From: DAIDKA01 sp036489445
GTDB taxonomy: Bacteria > Pseudomonadota > Gammaproteobacteria > Steroidobacterales > Steroidobacteraceae
Direction: 5' to 3'
DNA: 12,492 bases
Assembly: GCA_036489445.1 (NCBI GenBank)
Contig: DASXFV010000037.1
Location: 1-12,492 of the forward strand
The stretch's first letter is position 1. The number at the start of each line of letters is the position of its first letter. Positions 1 through 6,113 of the stretch are shown here, in pieces. The notes beneath the pieces were generated by a model. It did no database searches and was not told where the DNA came from. It saw only the letters and a program-made list of their open reading frames with translations. Position numbers and translations under genes: made by a program.

Positions 1-217
1 AACGCTGCACCCCGTAGCACGATGCAGAGCGATCCTGTGAGCGCGTCCCCAGGGTCAGTGGCACAGGCACCAGCTGGTCTGAGGTTAGGCCGGGTTAAGC
101 GGCCAGAGCGAAGTTGTCGTCGTTGGCAACTATAATTTGCACAAGAGTTTAACGAGGACCCATGCACCTCGGCACGCCCCTGAAGTTTTGCAACCCGCGT
201 CGAAACCGGTCGCCCCC
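1..217 (-). ncRNA. ssrA: tmRNA (ssrA), 5' portion, cut by the window start
   Basis: tmRNA enters stalled ribosomes with SmpB, acts first as a tRNA-Ala and then as an mRNA, and adds a degradation tag. On the minus strand the RNA begins at 217 with GGGGGCG, the expected 7-base 5' acceptor strand, followed by a CCGGTTTCGACGCGGGTTGC-type tRNA-like/H2 segment (210-191). A GAGG/CCTC stem of the first pseudoknot lies around 155-175. The tag frame starts 90 nt from the 5' end, as in E. coli, and reads ANDDNFALAA then TAA (127-95). It is preceded by the usual TAGT-type sequence. About 217 nt are visible. The later pseudoknots and the 3' acceptor/T-arm with CCA lie outside the window. The spacing, tag and 5' end together make the call firm; no other RNA fits. 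Confidence 0.93.
95..127 (-). other. tmRNA proteolysis-tag reading frame (ANDDNFALAA)
   Basis: Minus-strand codons from 127 to 95 read Ala-Asn-Asp-Asp-Asn-Phe-Ala-Leu-Ala-Ala-TAA. With the alanine carried by tmRNA itself the added tag would be AANDDNFALAA. The ALAA ending is the ClpXP/ClpAP degron and the Asn-Asp region is where SspB binds. The resume codon is GCC; E. coli uses GCA. It is not an independent gene. Confidence 0.92.
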
Positions 218-231
218 TTCTGGACCGGCTG

Positions 232-237
232 ACTATA
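232..237 (-). promoter_or_regulatory. Candidate -10 element of the ssrA promoter
   Basis: The minus strand reads TATAGT from 237 to 232, one base from the TATAAT consensus. It lies 14 nt before the predicted mature tmRNA 5' end at 217. Transcription would start near 225, leaving a leader of roughly 8 nt for RNase P to remove. No convincing -35 hexamer is seen at 16-18 bases upstream, where the sequence is GC-rich. Confidence 0.5.
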
Positions 238-398
238 CCCCAATTGGCCCTGCAAGGCCCGCCAAAGGGGCAGCGCCCTGGCGGCGTTGTAAGAGGACTC
301 CGACTGCAGGTATTCCGGTATTTGCACCAGGGTGCCGCGTAGCCTGAGCCCGAAGCGCCTGCCGGCTGTTCAGCCGTGGTCGCATCACCGGGAGGCGC

Positions 399-1838
399 AT
401 GAACAATTCTGCAGTAGTGGACGCCACCTCCGGCGCTCTGGTCATTCTGTTTCGCACGCTGATCCTGGATTTCGCCGGCGCGCCTGCCCAGCGACCGATG
501 GTGGGCAAGCTGTCGTGGGTGGACCTAGGCAGCGTCCTGGGAGTACTGGTGCTGGCGCTGCTGATCAGCACGCTGCTGGCAGCCATCGGACGGCGCCAGC
601 GCGCGCGTGCCGTCAGCGCCCCGACTGCTGGCACTGCCCCCGCCGGGGCGTCGGGACATCACGCAGCGGCAGCGATGATCCGACCTGCCCAAGTGTTCAT
701 CTGGGGATATGCGCTGTATTTGTGTGTGGGTGCGGTGCTGCCCCGGATCGCACCCGCCGGTGCGGTGGAAATATTCCAAAGTCTGGTGGACATGATCGCC
801 AGAGCGGGTAGCTTCATCGTCCTGGTCTGGCTGATCTACCGCCTGACGCAGGTGCTGGAGTCGCGGCTGGTGGCCTGGGCGACCCATGCACAGACACGGC
901 TGGATGATCTGGTGTTGCCGCTGCTGGGTCGCAGCCTCCGGGTGATGGTGGTGGTTCTGGGGGCCATCCTGGCATTGCCCATCCTGGATCTCCCGGAGCG
1001 CTACGCGACCTTCGTGTCGCGGGGCACCAGCGTGCTGTTTATCGGTGCGGTCGCGGTCATCCTGTTCCAGGCGGTGCGGGTCGGTGAGCAGGAACTGCTG
1101 CGCCGCTACGACATCAAGGCCACCGACAATCTGCGCGCTCGCAAGGTCTACACGCAGGTGCGCGTGATCGGCAGGGTGATCGACGTGGCGATCGGGCTGT
1201 TCACGCTGGCTTCGATCCTGATGCTGTTCGCCGAGGTGCGCCAGCTCGGTGCCAGTGTGCTCGCCTCGGCGGGCGTTGTCGGCATCATCGCCGGCATCGC
1301 GGCGCAGAAGACCATCGGCAACCTGTTCGCCGGGTTCCAGATCGCAATGGCCCAGCCGATGCGTGAGGATGATGTGGTGGTGGTGGAGGGGGAGTGGGGG
1401 CGCATTGAGGAGATCACTCTCACCTACGTGGTCATTCACATCTGGGATGACCGGCGCCTGGTGGTGCCGCTGAGTTATTTTATCGAAAAGCCCTTCGCGA
1501 ATTGGACGCGCACCTCATCGCAGATCATGGGACAGGTCACACTCTGGGTGGACTACGGCTTTCCGGTTGAGGAGGCGCGCGCAGTCCTGAAGGAGATCAT
1601 CGAGGGCAGCAGGCTTTGGGACCGGCGCTTCTGGAATCTGCAGGTGGTGGATTCGAGCGAGAAAAGCATTCAGCTGCGGATTCTGGCCACCTCGGCCGAC
1701 TCTTCGACTTCCTGGGACCTGCGGTGCGAGATTCGCGAGAAGTTCATTGCCCGCATCCGATCCCGGTGGCCCGATACCTTGCCGCAGTTGCGGCTGCAGC
1801 CCGGAGCATTCGGCCCGGCTGTGCGGAACAGTGAATAG
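399..1838 (+). CDS. MscS-family mechanosensitive ion channel, large form (479 aa)
   Basis: This inner-membrane channel should open under membrane tension and release small solutes during hypo-osmotic shock. Hydrophobic segments lie at about residues 40-63, 96-116, 130-148, 180-197, 209-226 and 261-279. A seventh, the pore-lining TM3, lies at about 286-305 and is rich in Gly/Ala (ASVLASAGVVGIIAGIAAQK), followed by the amphipathic TIGNLFAGFQIA stretch. After it comes the beta-domain sequence QPMREDDVVVV, the WGRIEEIT motif and VVPLSYFIEKPFANWTR, all typical of MscS. The family core is about 280 residues, so there are several extra N-terminal helices, as in YnaI/YbdG-type members. The start is chosen at ATG 399 because GGGAGG stands at 390-395. 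It is divergent from ssrA. The next gene begins on the base after its stop, so the two are probably co-translated. The subfamily is not certain. Confidence 0.93.
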   Translation: MNNSAVVDATSGALVILFRTLILDFAGAPAQRPMVGKLSWVDLGSVLGVLVLALLISTLLAAIGRRQRARAVSAPTAGTAPAGASGHHAAAAMIRPAQVFIWGYALYLCVGAVLPRIAPAGAVEIFQSLVDMIARAGSFIVLVWLIYRLTQVLESRLVAWATHAQTRLDDLVLPLLGRSLRVMVVVLGAILALPILDLPERYATFVSRGTSVLFIGAVAVILFQAVRVGEQELLRRYDIKATDNLRARKVYTQVRVIGRVIDVAIGLFTLASILMLFAEVRQLGASVLASAGVVGIIAGIAAQKTIGNLFAGFQIAMAQPMREDDVVVVEGEWGRIEEITLTYVVIHIWDDRRLVVPLSYFIEKPFANWTRTSSQIMGQVTLWVDYGFPVEEARAVLKEIIEGSRLWDRRFWNLQVVDSSEKSIQLRILATSADSSTSWDLRCEIREKFIARIRSRWPDTLPQLRLQPGAFGPAVRNSE

Positions 1839-3488
1839 ATGAGTACTGCATTGCCGCGGCCGGGGCGCTGGCGCGCAGTGCTTGCGCTGCTGAGCGTGTG
1901 CCTGCTCGCGGGAGTCGCCGCGGCATCGGCAGCGCCGCAGTCGCCACAGGATCTGTTTCAGGACCTGTTCGCCGCCGTGCAGTCCGCTGCAATTTTCGCG
2001 GACAGCAAGACATTTCCCGACGCCGTACCACGCACCGCGCCGCAAGTCATCCTGCAGCGCTTTCACGCGCAGCGTCCGGAAACGCGGCAGGCCCTGCGAG
2101 AGTTTGTCGCGCGCAACTTCATGGTCCCGACGGTGCAGTCATCCCCGCAGTTATCGGGCCAGTCCGTCGCAGGTTTGCCCATGGGCGTCCACATCGACGA
2201 ACTATGGTCACAGCTGGAACGCCACAGCGCGACGGTGCCGCGATATTCCTCGGCATTGCCCGTGCCGCAGCCCTATGTGGTACCGGGCGGGCGCTTCAGG
2301 GAGCTGTATTACTGGGACTCCTATTTCACGATGCTCGGTCTGGAACAAAGTGGCCGACAGGACCTGGTGCAGGACATGATCAGCGATTTCGCCGCGCTGA
2401 TTGATACCTACGGCCATATACCCAACGGCACGCGCTCCTACTACCTGGGCCGCTCCCAACCGCCGTTTTTCTTTGAAATGGTGGCGTTGAGTCAGCAGCA
2501 GGATCCCGCAGCAGCCTGGGCGCGATATCTGCCGCAACTGAAACGGGAATATGCCTTCTGGATGGCGGGCGCCACGACGCTGATGGCTCCAGGGGCACAC
2601 CGGCGCGTGGTGCGACTGGCGGGTGGCGAGGTGTTGAATCGATATTGGGACGATGTGGACGAGCCACGCGATGAATCCTGGCGCGAGGATGTCGATCTGG
2701 CCCATCGCAGCGGCCGTGACTCGGCGCAGTTGTATCGTGACATTCGCGCCGCGGCCGAGAGCGGCTGGGACTTCAGCTCCCGCTGGCTGCGGGATCCGCA
2801 CTCGCTGGCGTCCATCCAGACCACCCAGATCCTGCCCGTGGATCTGAACAGCCTGCTCTTTGGTCTGGAGCAGGCGATCCGCGCAGGTTGCGAGCGGACG
2901 GAAGATCGGTCCTGTGCCAGGGACTTTGCACGCCGTGCAGCCGCTCGCCACCACGCGATTGACCGGTATATGTGGGATGCGCGCCAGGGCTTCTATGCCG
3001 ATTATCGCTGGACTGATGGGCAGCGGACAGTCGTATTGTCGGCTGCGACGCTTTATCCGTTGTTTGAGTCCTTGAGCACCCCTGCGCAGGTGCGGCAGGT
3101 AGCAGCCGTGGTGCGCACTTCGCTGCTCGGGCGCGGTGGACTTGTCACGTCCGCGTTGACCACCGGGCAGCAGTGGGATGCACCCAATGGCTGGGCACCG
3201 CTGCAGTGGATCGCGGTGCGGGGCTTGCGTACCGCGGGGGAGGGGCCACTGGCGGCGGCTATTGCCTGCCGGTGGCTGGTCACTGTCGCCACGGAATATG
3301 CGCACAGCGGCAAGCTGGTCGAAAAATACAATGTGCAGACCCATGGCGGCGGGAGCGGCGGGGAATATCCCCTGCAGGATGGTTTCGGCTGGACCAATGG
3401 CGTGACACGCCGGCTCATGGCGCTGTATCCGACGTACGCAACCTTTGCCAGTGTTGATCAATGCCCTGGCGTTGCCACCGGTCATTGA
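1839..3488 (+). CDS. treA: Periplasmic trehalase, glycoside hydrolase family 37 (549 aa)
   Basis: It hydrolyses alpha,alpha-trehalose to two glucose molecules by inversion. A basic N-terminus plus hydrophobic run (residues 11-31) ending in ASA-A predicts a Sec signal peptide and periplasmic location. Both trehalase signatures are present: PGGRFRELYYWDSYF at 149-163 and QWDAPNGWAPLQW at 445-457. By family knowledge the catalytic acid is the Asp in SGWDFSSRW (D311) and the base is the Glu in the Gly-rich GGGSGGEYPLQDGFGWTNG stretch (E509). PNGTRSYY (196-202) is also conserved. The length is close to E. coli TreA (about 565 aa). The ATG follows the TAG of the channel gene directly (zero spacing) with only a weak CGGAA upstream, so translational coupling is likely. 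In this context it would scavenge or dispose of trehalose after osmotic stress. TreF is the cytoplasmic alternative, but the signal peptide argues against it. Confidence 0.96.
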   Translation: MSTALPRPGRWRAVLALLSVCLLAGVAAASAAPQSPQDLFQDLFAAVQSAAIFADSKTFPDAVPRTAPQVILQRFHAQRPETRQALREFVARNFMVPTVQSSPQLSGQSVAGLPMGVHIDELWSQLERHSATVPRYSSALPVPQPYVVPGGRFRELYYWDSYFTMLGLEQSGRQDLVQDMISDFAALIDTYGHIPNGTRSYYLGRSQPPFFFEMVALSQQQDPAAAWARYLPQLKREYAFWMAGATTLMAPGAHRRVVRLAGGEVLNRYWDDVDEPRDESWREDVDLAHRSGRDSAQLYRDIRAAAESGWDFSSRWLRDPHSLASIQTTQILPVDLNSLLFGLEQAIRAGCERTEDRSCARDFARRAAARHHAIDRYMWDARQGFYADYRWTDGQRTVVLSAATLYPLFESLSTPAQVRQVAAVVRTSLLGRGGLVTSALTTGQQWDAPNGWAPLQWIAVRGLRTAGEGPLAAAIACRWLVTVATEYAHSGKLVEKYNVQTHGGGSGGEYPLQDGFGWTNGVTRRLMALYPTYATFASVDQCPGVATGH

Positions 3489-3578
3489 TGCTGCTTGCAC
3501 GAAGATTTAGTAACGTGACTTGTGCGGCGTGTCAGTGCTTAAATCCGCGCGTTTTCCGCAACTCCACCAGGAGAGAAC

Positions 3579-4364
3579 ATGGTCTCAAGAATTCTCAAGG
3601 CATTTATTCCTGCCGGTGTGCTGCTGGCGCCGGCGTGGGGCTGGGCTGACGATGCTCCGGCGCCGCCGCCGCCACCCCTGGCGGTCAAGGCACAGGTAGG
3701 GTATGTGTCCTCGCACGGCAATACCAACGCGCAGACGGCGAATGCGAAGCTCGAGGTCATCTACACGGTGGATGCCTGGAAACATGATCTGCAGTTGGCC
3801 GGGCTGTACGGGGAGTCGAATGACATCGTCAACGCCGAGAGCCTGCAAGCGCAATGGCAGTCCAACTACAACTTCACGAATCGCCTCTACGGCTTTGGTG
3901 CGCTGCATTACGACGATGACAAGTTCAGCGGTTTCCAGTATCAGGAAACGGTCTCCACTGGCGCAGGTTATTCCTTCATCAAGCTGGCGGATGCGACGCT
4001 GGATGCGCAAATCGGTGTGGGTTACCGGCGCCTGCGGCCCGAGCTGCTCGACCAGGACGCCGCCGGCGATGTGATCGCGCGCACACCCCTGGATGTTGAA
4101 ACCGGGGCGGTGGCTACGGCCACCATCAAGGGCATGTACGCCTTCAATACCAGCACCAAGCTGACGGAGGTGATCTATACGGAGTCCGGGTCGGACAACA
4201 CGCTGCTGCAGAATGATCTGGGTCTGCAGGTGAACATGAGCAAGGCGCTGGCGATCACCATAGGCTACGAGGTCCGGCACAACAGCAGCCCGCCGGCGGG
4301 TCTGGTGAAGACGGATTCGCAGGTGACCTTCAACCTGGCGTACGCGTTTCCGGAACCGCCTTAA
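3579..4364 (+). CDS. DUF481 (YdiY-like) outer-membrane beta-barrel protein (261 aa)
   Basis: The protein has a signal peptide (residues 1-23, cleavage expected after AWGWA), then a Pro/Ala-rich linker with six prolines in the run at 28-33. The rest alternates polar and hydrophobic residues with many aromatic turns (VKAQVGYVSSHGNTNAQTAN, YNFTNRLYGFGALHYDDDK, SFIKLADATLDAQIGVGYRR), as in DUF481 salt-induced outer-membrane proteins. The NTN motif after the first strand is typical of that family. The molecular function is unknown. The start at ATG 3579 is supported by AGGAGA at 3569-3574. The 90-base gap after the trehalase has no clear terminator, so both read-through and a separate promoter are possible. 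A barrel-type final strand (TFNLAYAF) is followed by four extra residues, PEPP. Confidence 0.85.
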   Translation: MVSRILKAFIPAGVLLAPAWGWADDAPAPPPPPLAVKAQVGYVSSHGNTNAQTANAKLEVIYTVDAWKHDLQLAGLYGESNDIVNAESLQAQWQSNYNFTNRLYGFGALHYDDDKFSGFQYQETVSTGAGYSFIKLADATLDAQIGVGYRRLRPELLDQDAAGDVIARTPLDVETGAVATATIKGMYAFNTSTKLTEVIYTESGSDNTLLQNDLGLQVNMSKALAITIGYEVRHNSSPPAGLVKTDSQVTFNLAYAFPEPP

Positions 4365-4371
4365 GAGGCGG
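4356..4371. terminator. Small GC hairpin between the convergent DUF481 gene and smpB
   Basis: CCGCCT (4356-4361) and AGGCGG (4366-4371) form a perfect 6-bp stem with loop TAAG, spanning the DUF481 stop codon. A second stem CGGGCG/CGCCCG (4369-4374 / 4385-4390) overlaps it. The 32-base convergent gap is a natural place for a two-way terminator, but neither strand shows a real U-run, so the call is weak. Confidence 0.3.
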
Positions 4372-4396
4372 GCGGTGCTGCGCGCGCCCGGCGCCT

Positions 4397-4864
4397 TCAG
4401 CGCGTGCGCAGGATGCGGGCCTTGTCCCGCTGCCAGTCGCGGTCCTTTTCCGTGGCGCGCTTGTCGTGCTGCTTCTTGCCCTTGGCCACGCCGATGCAGA
4501 GCTTGGCGCGGCCGGCCTTCCAGTACATTTCCAGCGGTACCAGGGTGTAGCCGCTGCGATCCACCGCATCGGTGAGCTGTTCCAGCTCGGCCAGATTCAG
4601 CAGCAGCTTGCGGGTGCGGGTAGGTTCGGCGATGACATGGGTGGAAGTCGTCATCAGGGGCGCGATATGGGCGCCGTACAGGAAAGCCTCGCCGTTTTTC
4701 ACGTACGCATAGGATTCGGTCAGCTGCGCTTTGCCGGCGCGCATGGCCTTGACTTCCCAGCCCTGCAGCACCATGCCGGCCTCGTAGCGATCCTCGATAA
4801 AGTAATCGAAGCGCGCCTTGCGGTTTTCGGCGATCAATTTGCGTTCAGGTTTGGTTTGGCTCAT
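4397..4864 (-). CDS. smpB: SsrA-binding protein SmpB (155 aa)
   Basis: SmpB binds the tRNA-like domain of tmRNA and is required for trans-translation. The protein begins MSQTKPERKLIAENRKARFDYFI. It shows the OB-fold core sequence EAGMVLQGWEVKAMRAGKAQL, then AYVKNGEAFLYGAHIAPL. It ends in the basic tail GVAKGKKQHDKRATEKDRDW, which by family knowledge folds into the mRNA channel of the stalled ribosome. Length and motifs are standard. I chose ATG 4864. A TTG five codons upstream (4879) would also be in frame, but the conserved family start is MSQ/MSKK-like. There is only a weak GAAGAAA upstream. The gene is divergent from ratA (23 bases between start codons) and convergent with the DUF481 gene. 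Its RNA partner ssrA is on the same strand 4.2 kb downstream. Confidence 0.97.
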   Translation of the reverse strand: MSQTKPERKLIAENRKARFDYFIEDRYEAGMVLQGWEVKAMRAGKAQLTESYAYVKNGEAFLYGAHIAPLMTTSTHVIAEPTRTRKLLLNLAELEQLTDAVDRSGYTLVPLEMYWKAGRAKLCIGVAKGKKQHDKRATEKDRDWQRDKARILRTR

Positions 4865-4887
4865 TTTCTTCGGGCACAATTCTACCG

Positions 4888-5346
4888 ATGAGGGAAGTCA
4901 GGCGCTCGGCACTGATTGCGCAGCCTCCGCAGCGGATGTTTGCGCTGATCAACGACATTGAAAGCTATCCACAGTTCCTGCCGTGGTGCACGAGCGCGCA
5001 GGTGCTGTCCAGGACCGACCAGGCCATCGTTGCCACCGTCGGTGTGCACCGCGGACCCTTGAATTCCCAGTTCACCACACGCAACGAGCTTACCGCCAAT
5101 CGTCGCATTTCCATGCGACTGGTGAGCGGTCCTTTCAAGATGCTGGAAGGGGACTGGACCTTCACCCCCGTGGATATCCCCGGCCAACCCGGTTGCCGGG
5201 TGGACCTGCTGCTGCGCTTTGCCTTCGCCAATCGGCTCACCAGCATGGTGTTCGAGCCGCTGTTTGAGCAGACGGCGGGGTCCCTGGTGGATGCCTTCGT
5301 GGCGCGTGCCCGGGCGCTGGCAGCCAGCGCAGTGCTGCCGCCGTGA
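4888..5346 (+). CDS. ratA: RatA family START-like (SRPBCC) ubiquinone-binding protein (152 aa)
   Basis: The protein is a COQ10/RatA-type lipid-binding fold. MREVRRSALIAQPPQRMFALINDIESYPQFLPWC is the characteristic N-terminal helix and 'YPQFLPWC' motif. It is followed by beta strands ending at GPFKMLEGDWTFTP and a long C-terminal helix (about 120-147) that closes the hydrophobic pocket. The likely role is binding or delivering ubiquinone to respiratory enzymes. E. coli RatA (YfjG) was also proposed to inhibit 70S ribosome formation. The start ATG 4888 has no Shine-Dalgarno sequence; a CACAAT at 4875-4880 could be a -10 giving an almost leaderless mRNA. The last 4 bases overlap rnfH (GTGA), indicating translational coupling. 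Its promoter would lie inside the smpB coding region. Confidence 0.93.
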   Translation: MREVRRSALIAQPPQRMFALINDIESYPQFLPWCTSAQVLSRTDQAIVATVGVHRGPLNSQFTTRNELTANRRISMRLVSGPFKMLEGDWTFTPVDIPGQPGCRVDLLLRFAFANRLTSMVFEPLFEQTAGSLVDAFVARARALAASAVLPP

Positions 5347-5633
5347 GCCGCAAATGCTGCACCGTGGCGTTCGCACTGCCGACGCGGCAGTACCTGTGGG
5401 CTGTGGAGCTGCCGGCGGGGGCCACGGTGGCCGAGGTGCTGCAGCAGGCGCGGTTGCAGGCGGTGGCGCAAGGGGAGGCGGACCCGGTGCCGTGGGACTC
5501 GGAATCGCTGGGCATTTTCGGGGAGCCTTGCCGGCGGGTGGACGTACCGCGCGACGGGGATCGGGTGGAGATCTACCGCGCGCTGCTCAACGACCCGCGG
5601 ACCAGCCGCCGCGCGCGTGTCCGAGGGCGCTGA
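5343..5633 (+). CDS. rnfH: RnfH/RatB family ubiquitin-like protein (96 aa)
   Basis: UPF0125/RnfH proteins are small beta-grasp (ubiquitin-like) proteins of uncertain role, found beside rnf operons in some bacteria and beside ratA in many Proteobacteria. Here the protein has the expected pattern: an N-terminal strand pair (CTVAFALPTRQYLWAVELP), GATVAEVLQQARL helix, SLGIFGEPCRRVDVPRDGDRVEIYRALLNDPR and a basic tail RRARVRG. The phrase 'GDRVEIYRPL..DP' is the family signature; here it reads RALLNDP. The start is GTG at 5343, overlapping the ratA stop by 4 bases, and no closer ATG keeps the first strand. It is convergent with bamE with only 8 bases between stop codons. Confidence 0.92.
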   Translation: MSRKCCTVAFALPTRQYLWAVELPAGATVAEVLQQARLQAVAQGEADPVPWDSESLGIFGEPCRRVDVPRDGDRVEIYRALLNDPRTSRRARVRGR

Positions 5634-5641
5634 ACCCCCCT

Positions 5642-6028
5642 TTACAGGGCAGGCTCCAGGACGCGGCGGGCCGGCTCAGCCGGGGTCACCGGCTCCTGCG
5701 AATGCTTATCGATCCGGTTGACCTTGTCGTCCTTGAAATACACGGTCAACTGGCGCTGGAGGGGGGGCTTGCGTCCCACCTTCAGGTAGTACAGGTAATC
5801 CCAGCGATCGGTGTCAAAGATCGACGGCATCATGGGGGTGCCCAGCAGATACCGCACCTGCACCTTGGTCATGCCGGTGGTCAACTGGTCGGTATTGCGC
5901 TTTTCCAGGTAATTGCCCTGTTGCACCGTGACCACGTATACGCAGCCGGAGGCTGCTCCGAGTAGACCGACCAATGCGAGAGTGGCGCCAAGGCGGCGCC
6001 ACGGACGATTCAGCTGCAATCTGATCAC
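5642..6028 (-). CDS. bamE: Outer membrane assembly lipoprotein BamE (SmpA/OmlA)
   Basis: BamE is a lipoprotein subunit of the BAM complex that inserts beta-barrels into the outer membrane. A basic N-terminus and hydrophobic segment end in GLLGAASGC. Lipidation is therefore expected on that Cys (residue 29 from the chosen start). The core QQGNYLEKRNTDQLTTGMTKVQVRYLLGTPMM, then FDTDRWDYLYYLKVGRKPP, matches the family (QGN, GMTK.QV...LGTP, RWDY). I chose GTG 6028 (128 aa) because it gives a normal-length signal peptide and because a TATCAT -10-like box (6068-6063) would start transcription near 6056. ATG 6064 adds 12 residues and is possible; neither has a good ribosome site. A Pro/Glu-rich tail follows the fold. 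It is divergent from fur, an arrangement also known from Xanthomonas (omlA-fur). Confidence 0.94.
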   Translation of the reverse strand: MIRLQLNRPWRRLGATLALVGLLGAASGCVYVVTVQQGNYLEKRNTDQLTTGMTKVQVRYLLGTPMMPSIFDTDRWDYLYYLKVGRKPPLQRQLTVYFKDDKVNRIDKHSQEPVTPAEPARRVLEPAL

Positions 6029-6044
6029 GTGACTTGTCACTTGA
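6025..6044. promoter_or_regulatory. Imperfect palindrome in the bamE/fur divergent region (candidate operator)
   Basis: TCACGTGACTTGTCACTTGA is an inverted repeat centred between 6034 and 6035. Eight of ten base pairs match, with a perfect GTGAC-TT-GTCAC core. It overlaps the candidate fur -35 box and the start codon region of bamE. The half-site spacing is four bases (GTGA-N4-TCAC), so it is not a standard CRP/Clp site, which needs six. The binding protein is unknown. Confidence 0.35.
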
Positions 6045-6056
6045 AAACGGGATAAT
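6029..6056 (+). promoter_or_regulatory. Candidate sigma70-type promoter of fur
   Basis: GTGACT (6029-6034, four of six to TTGACA) and GATAAT (6051-6056, five of six to TATAAT) are separated by 16 bases. A start near 6063 would give a leader of about 50 nt before the fur ATG at 6114. The -35 box sits in a palindrome. Confidence 0.45.
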
Positions 6057-6113
6057 TGATGCATGATACCGCATCGCCCGGACCGACGCGGCCCGGGATC
6101 AGGAGAACATGGC

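Noticed and set aside
260..283. GC-rich hairpin (CGCC/GGCG and GGGGC/GCCCT) upstream of the channel gene, as a terminator
   Set aside because: There is no U-run on either strand, and it lies upstream of both divergent transcription units, so there is nothing to terminate.
162..347. Small protein gene at 162-347 (plus) or 130-327 (minus)
   Set aside because: The DNA is explained by tmRNA and its promoter region, and the translations show no family features.
1..400. Genomic-island attachment site at ssrA
   Set aside because: Integrases use the 3' end of ssrA, which is outside the window. The foreign-looking gene group is on the 5' side and has no integrase or direct repeat.
4888..5633. ratA-rnfH as a toxin-antitoxin pair
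   Set aside because: The RatA/RatB names come from such a proposal, but the folds (START-like lipid binding, ubiquitin-like) and conserved housekeeping position do not support a toxin-antitoxin system.
6029..6040. CRP/Clp site in the bamE/fur gap (GTGA...TCAC)
   Set aside because: The half-sites are separated by four bases rather than six.
6051..6069. Fur box (GATAAT followed by TGATGCATGATAC)
   Set aside because: Only the first hexamer matches the 19-base consensus well; the rest does not. It is better explained as the fur -10 box.
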